The notes beneath the pieces were generated by a model, which saw only the letters and a program-made list of their open reading frames with translations, made no database searches and was not told where the DNA came from. A stretch of 8,008 bases of DNA, taken from NCBI GenBank assembly GCA_003539375.1, contig DPPH01000282.1:6608-14615 (forward strand), given 5' to 3'. This stretch comes from Clostridiales bacterium (GTDB lineage: Bacteria; Bacillota; Clostridia; Tissierellales; Dethiosulfatibacteraceae). Of this stretch, positions 5,221 through 8,008 are shown piece by piece (the stretch's first letter is position 1; each line of letters starts with the position of its first letter). The position numbers and the translations under genes were made by a program.

Positions 5221-6483
5221 CTAAAAATTGTTAAGTATTTCTTCAATATATTTGTGTTTTTCTAGATTTCCAATATATGCTATGTTATATTTAGTTGAAT
5301 CAAAGATGTAATTTATTGAATTCATAACATCCTCATATTTCACATTTTCTATTTTATTTATTATGCTTTCCGGAGTGATGGTTTCATTATAAAGAAGTTC
5401 TCTTCTTCCTAGTATAGTCATTCTACTAGAAGTATTTTCTAAGCTAAGTATATAATTGCCCTTCATTTGGGATTTAGCTCTATCGAATTCTTCTTTTCTA
5501 ATATCTCCTTTTTTTACTTTATTTATTTCTTTTTTAATTAAGTCCGTAGATTTTTCAACAGAATCTGTATTTATTGCTGAGTAAATTCCAAATAATCCTG
5601 TTTCTTTGTAGCATGAGTTAAAAGAGTATATTGAATAAACTAAACCCTGCTTTTCTCGAATATTCTGAAAAAGTCTGGAACTCATACTTCCACCTAGAAT
5701 ATTATTTAAGATATTTAGAGTATAGTAGTTTTTATTATCTCTTTCAAAACCTTCAGTACCTAAACAAAAATGAAGTTGCTCTATATCTTTATTAACACCT
5801 TTTATTCTTCTGGTAAAATTGTATTTAATTCCCGAATCTTTATGGTTATTATCGCTTGAAAAACTATCAAAATACCTTCTTACAGTTTTTTCAACAAATT
5901 CAGGTTCAACATTACCAACTATAGAAATAACCGTATTCGGACCGGTATATCTTTTTTCCATGTAATCTTTTATTACTCTTCTGTCTATGTTTTCTAGAGA
6001 TTTTTTTGTTCCTAATATAGGCATGGATAAAGGCTTCTCTTCAAAGGCTATTTTTGAAAGTAAATCGTGTGCATATTCTTCCGGGGAATCATCATACATT
6101 TTTATTTCTTCTTCAATTACTTTCTTTTCTTTTTCAATAGCATCTTCTGAAATTGTAGAGTTAAATATCATATCCGAAAGTATGTCTATAGATACTTCAA
6201 ATTTTTCAGCTGTTACCTTAGTATAAAAACATGTTGATTCCTTACTTGTGAAAGCATTAATTTGACCACCAATACCTTCTATTTCTTCTGCTATTTGAAA
6301 AGCTGCTCTATTTTTAGTTCCTTTGAATAGCATGTGTTCAATAAAATGAGAAACACCATTGTTTTCATTGTTTTCATAGGTAGAGCCGGCATTTACCCAT
6401 AAACCTATAGATACCGACTTTACATAATCAATTTTTTCAAAAACAACTCTCAATCCATTATCCAGCTTAAAACTGTGAATCAT
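5221..6483 (-). CDS. M16B-family zinc metallopeptidase (pitrilysin/MPP-like, MlpA/YmxG type)
   Basis: This gene encodes a cytoplasmic zinc peptidase of the family that includes mitochondrial processing peptidase beta and Bacillus MlpA/YmxG. It has 420 residues and no signal peptide. The inverted zinc motif H46-F-I-E49-H50 lies in SHFIEHMLFKGT, and the third ligand is Glu126 in VIEEEIKMYDDSPEEY, 76 residues after His50 as in the family. The C-terminal half carries GGSMSSRLFQNIREKQGLVY (264-283), with the Arg276/Tyr283 pair conserved in active M16 peptidases. Both halves are intact in one chain, so a homodimer needing no separate partner is likely. The ATG has an AGGAGG RBS at 6494-6489, 22 bp after the pnp stop. 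This neighbourhood beside pnp is common in Firmicutes. The substrate is unknown; in Bacillus, MlpA has been linked to control of extracellular protease expression. Confidence 0.93.
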   Translation of the reverse strand: MIHSFKLDNGLRVVFEKIDYVKSVSIGLWVNAGSTYENNENNGVSHFIEHMLFKGTKNRAAFQIAEEIEGIGGQINAFTSKESTCFYTKVTAEKFEVSIDILSDMIFNSTISEDAIEKEKKVIEEEIKMYDDSPEEYAHDLLSKIAFEEKPLSMPILGTKKSLENIDRRVIKDYMEKRYTGPNTVISIVGNVEPEFVEKTVRRYFDSFSSDNNHKDSGIKYNFTRRIKGVNKDIEQLHFCLGTEGFERDNKNYYTLNILNNILGGSMSSRLFQNIREKQGLVYSIYSFNSCYKETGLFGIYSAINTDSVEKSTDLIKKEINKVKKGDIRKEEFDRAKSQMKGNYILSLENTSSRMTILGRRELLYNETITPESIINKIENVKYEDVMNSINYIFDSTKYNIAYIGNLEKHKYIEEILNNF

Positions 6484-6505
6484 ATAATCCTCCTGATTGT
6501 GTCAG

Positions 6506-8008
6506 TTATTCTTCGCTATCTTCTTTTGATTTTTCTTTTTCTTCCAAAGCTGCCTGTCTTGATAGGCTTATTCTTCCCTTATCATCAATTCCTATTACTT
6601 TAACTAATACTTCGTTGCCTTCACTAAGGACATCTTCAACTTTTTTAATTCTTTTATCTGATATTTTTGAGATGTGAAGCAAACCGTCTTTACCATCCGT
6701 TATCTCAACAAATGCTCCAAATGGTTTGATTCTAACTACCTTGCCTAGGTATATATCTCCAACTTCAACATCTTTAATAATTCTTTCAATAATACTTTTA
6801 GCTTTTTCACCATCTTTTTGGTTTTCAGCTGCAATTATTACTGTACCATCATCTTCTATGTCTATTTTTACATTTGTTTCGTCTATAATCTTGTTAATAG
6901 TTTTTCCACCAGATCCAATTACATCCTTAATCTTATCTGGATGAATTTGCATAGTAATTAGTTTAGGAGCATAATCTGATAATGTTTCCTTAGGTTTTTC
7001 TATGCATTCATTCATTTTATCTAATATGAATAATCTTCCTACTCTGGCTTGTTCTAATGCCTGTTTTAAAATAGTTTTGTTTATTCCGTCTATTTTTATG
7101 TCCATCTGTACTGCAGTGATTCCATCTTTAGTCCCAGCAACTTTGAAGTCCATATCTCCAAGAAAGTCTTCAAGTCCTTGAATATCAGTAAGAACTTTAA
7201 CATTATCTCCTTCTTTCATAAGTCCCATGGCTATTCCGGCTACAGGCTTTTTAATAGGTACCCCAGCATCCATTAGAGACATTGAGCTTCCACATACACT
7301 AGCTTGAGATGTAGAACCATTTGAACTTAGAACTTCTGATACAAGTCTTATAGTATAAGGGAAATCCTCTTTTGAAGGTATCATAGGTTTTAATGCCTTT
7401 TCAGCTAAAGCTCCATGACCAATTTCTCTTCTACCTGGGCCTCTCATAGGTCCAGTTTCTCCAACACTGTAATTAGGGAAATTGTAATGATGCATGTATC
7501 TTTTATTTTCTTCTTCGGTTATACCATCTATAATTTGCTCATCTCTAGTTACACCTAAAGTTGCTATAGTCATAACTTGAGTTTTACCTCTAGTAAAAAG
7601 ACCTGAACCATGAGCCCTAGGAAGTAAACCGACTTCACATGTAATCTTTCTAATCTCATCAGTTTTTCTATTATCCGGTCTTATACTTTTTTCTAAGATA
7701 TTCTCTCTTACATATTTCTTCTTTAAAGCATAAATACTGTCTGATATGTCACTACCATTATCTGGGTATTTTTCTTTGTATTTTTCTGTAATTTCTTTTT
7801 CTATCTCTTCAAATTTCTCACTTCTCTCATCCGCATCTTCTATTTGATTTGCTTTTGAGAAACTCTCTGAATATTCTTCCACTATTTCATTTTTTATATC
7901 TTCCTCTGGAAGAACTAAATCTAATTCTACTTTTTCTTTGCCAATTTCAGCTTGTATTTCTTTAATGAATTTACATATGTTTTTAATTTCTTCGTGGGCA
8001 AATAAAAT
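6506..8008 (-). CDS. pnp: Polyribonucleotide nucleotidyltransferase (PNPase), C-terminal 500 residues (5' end cut by window edge)
   Basis: PNPase degrades RNA 3' to 5' by phosphorolysis, releasing nucleoside diphosphates, as a ring-shaped trimer. The frame stays open to the window edge, starting ILFAHEEIK, which lies about 205 residues into typical PNPases. The total would therefore be near 705, as expected. An internal GTG at 7882-7880 is not the start. The visible part holds the end of the first RNase PH domain, the helical linker, and the second RNase PH domain. In the second domain, GLLPRAHGSGLFTRG lies near 7627-7586, SNGSTSQAS at the phosphate site (about 7324-7298), and GDMDFKVAGT (7159-7130) carries the catalytic aspartates. 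A KH domain with GSGG follows (about 6964-6779), then an S1 domain (about 6766-6554) and a short acidic Lys/Glu tail. It is the first gene visible in the pnp-M16-dut group. Confidence 0.99.
   Translation of the reverse strand: MLFAHEEIKNICKFIKEIQAEIGKEKVELDLVLPEEDIKNEIVEEYSESFSKANQIEDADERSEKFEEIEKEITEKYKEKYPDNGSDISDSIYALKKKYVRENILEKSIRPDNRKTDEIRKITCEVGLLPRAHGSGLFTRGKTQVMTIATLGVTRDEQIIDGITEEENKRYMHHYNFPNYSVGETGPMRGPGRREIGHGALAEKALKPMIPSKEDFPYTIRLVSEVLSSNGSTSQASVCGSSMSLMDAGVPIKKPVAGIAMGLMKEGDNVKVLTDIQGLEDFLGDMDFKVAGTKDGITAVQMDIKIDGINKTILKQALEQARVGRLFILDKMNECIEKPKETLSDYAPKLITMQIHPDKIKDVIGSGGKTINKIIDETNVKIDIEDDGTVIIAAENQKDGEKAKSIIERIIKDVEVGDIYLGKVVRIKPFGAFVEITDGKDGLLHISKISDKRIKKVEDVLSEGNEVLVKVIGIDDKGRISLSRQAALEEKEKSKEDSEE

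Noticed and set aside
5987..6226. Plus-strand open frame of 79 codons opposite the M16 peptidase gene
   Set aside because: It is antisense to the zinc-ligand region of a conserved peptidase. The Ser/Phe-rich product is a composition artefact.
6726..6944. Plus-strand open frame of 72 codons opposite pnp
   Set aside because: It is antisense to the PNPase KH domain, with no RBS or recognisable product.
7880..7882. GTG as the start of pnp
   Set aside because: The same frame continues upstream to the window edge with PNPase-like sequence (ILFAHEEIK...). This GTG is an internal valine codon and the true start lies outside.
1..8008. A novel defence, mobile or biosynthetic system
   Set aside because: Every open stretch is accounted for by seven recognisable housekeeping genes on one strand. 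No terminal inverted repeats, integrase, transposase, spacer-repeat array or composition break is visible.

Overview
The window is a compact, AT-rich stretch of bacterial chromosome (by eye about 30% G+C) in which every gene lies on the minus strand, so transcription runs from high to low coordinates. The low G+C, strong purine-rich Shine-Dalgarno sites, AGA-dominated arginine codons and the order pnp - M16 peptidase - dut - ftsK/spoIIIE - rimO - pgsA - recA point to a low-GC Firmicute of the Clostridia/Tissierellia type. I cannot name the genus from the sequence alone.

Layout in the direction of transcription: pnp (polynucleotide phosphorylase, its N-terminal part lying beyond the right edge), then a zinc M16B peptidase 22 bp on, then dut 9 bp on. 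A hairpin with a T-rich tail begins at the dut stop codon. The 136-bp gap that follows (4641-4776) holds this candidate terminator, a 21-bp dyad, an extended -10 promoter and a strong RBS for a TTG-started ftsK. From ftsK the genes are tightly packed again: rimO starts 8 bp after ftsK, and pgsA overlaps the rimO end by 17 bp. recA follows after 62 bp, and its 3' part lies beyond the left edge.

The best regulatory signal is at recA. A near-consensus sigma-A promoter (TTGACA, 17-bp spacer, TATACT) carries one LexA/DinR-type box inside its spacer and a second, perfect GAAC-N4-GTTC box just downstream of the -10. This is textbook SOS control. The -35 hexamer contains the stop codon of pgsA.

Functionally the genes are housekeeping: RNA decay (pnp), protein processing (M16), nucleotide-pool hygiene (dut), chromosome translocation (ftsK), ribosomal protein S12 modification (rimO), anionic phospholipid synthesis (pgsA) and recombination with SOS induction (recA). 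I see no mobile element, CRISPR array, tRNA, rRNA, riboswitch or candidate novel defence system. The only gene-free stretches are short (9-136 bp) and are described in the features. The findings are modest regulatory and architectural observations.
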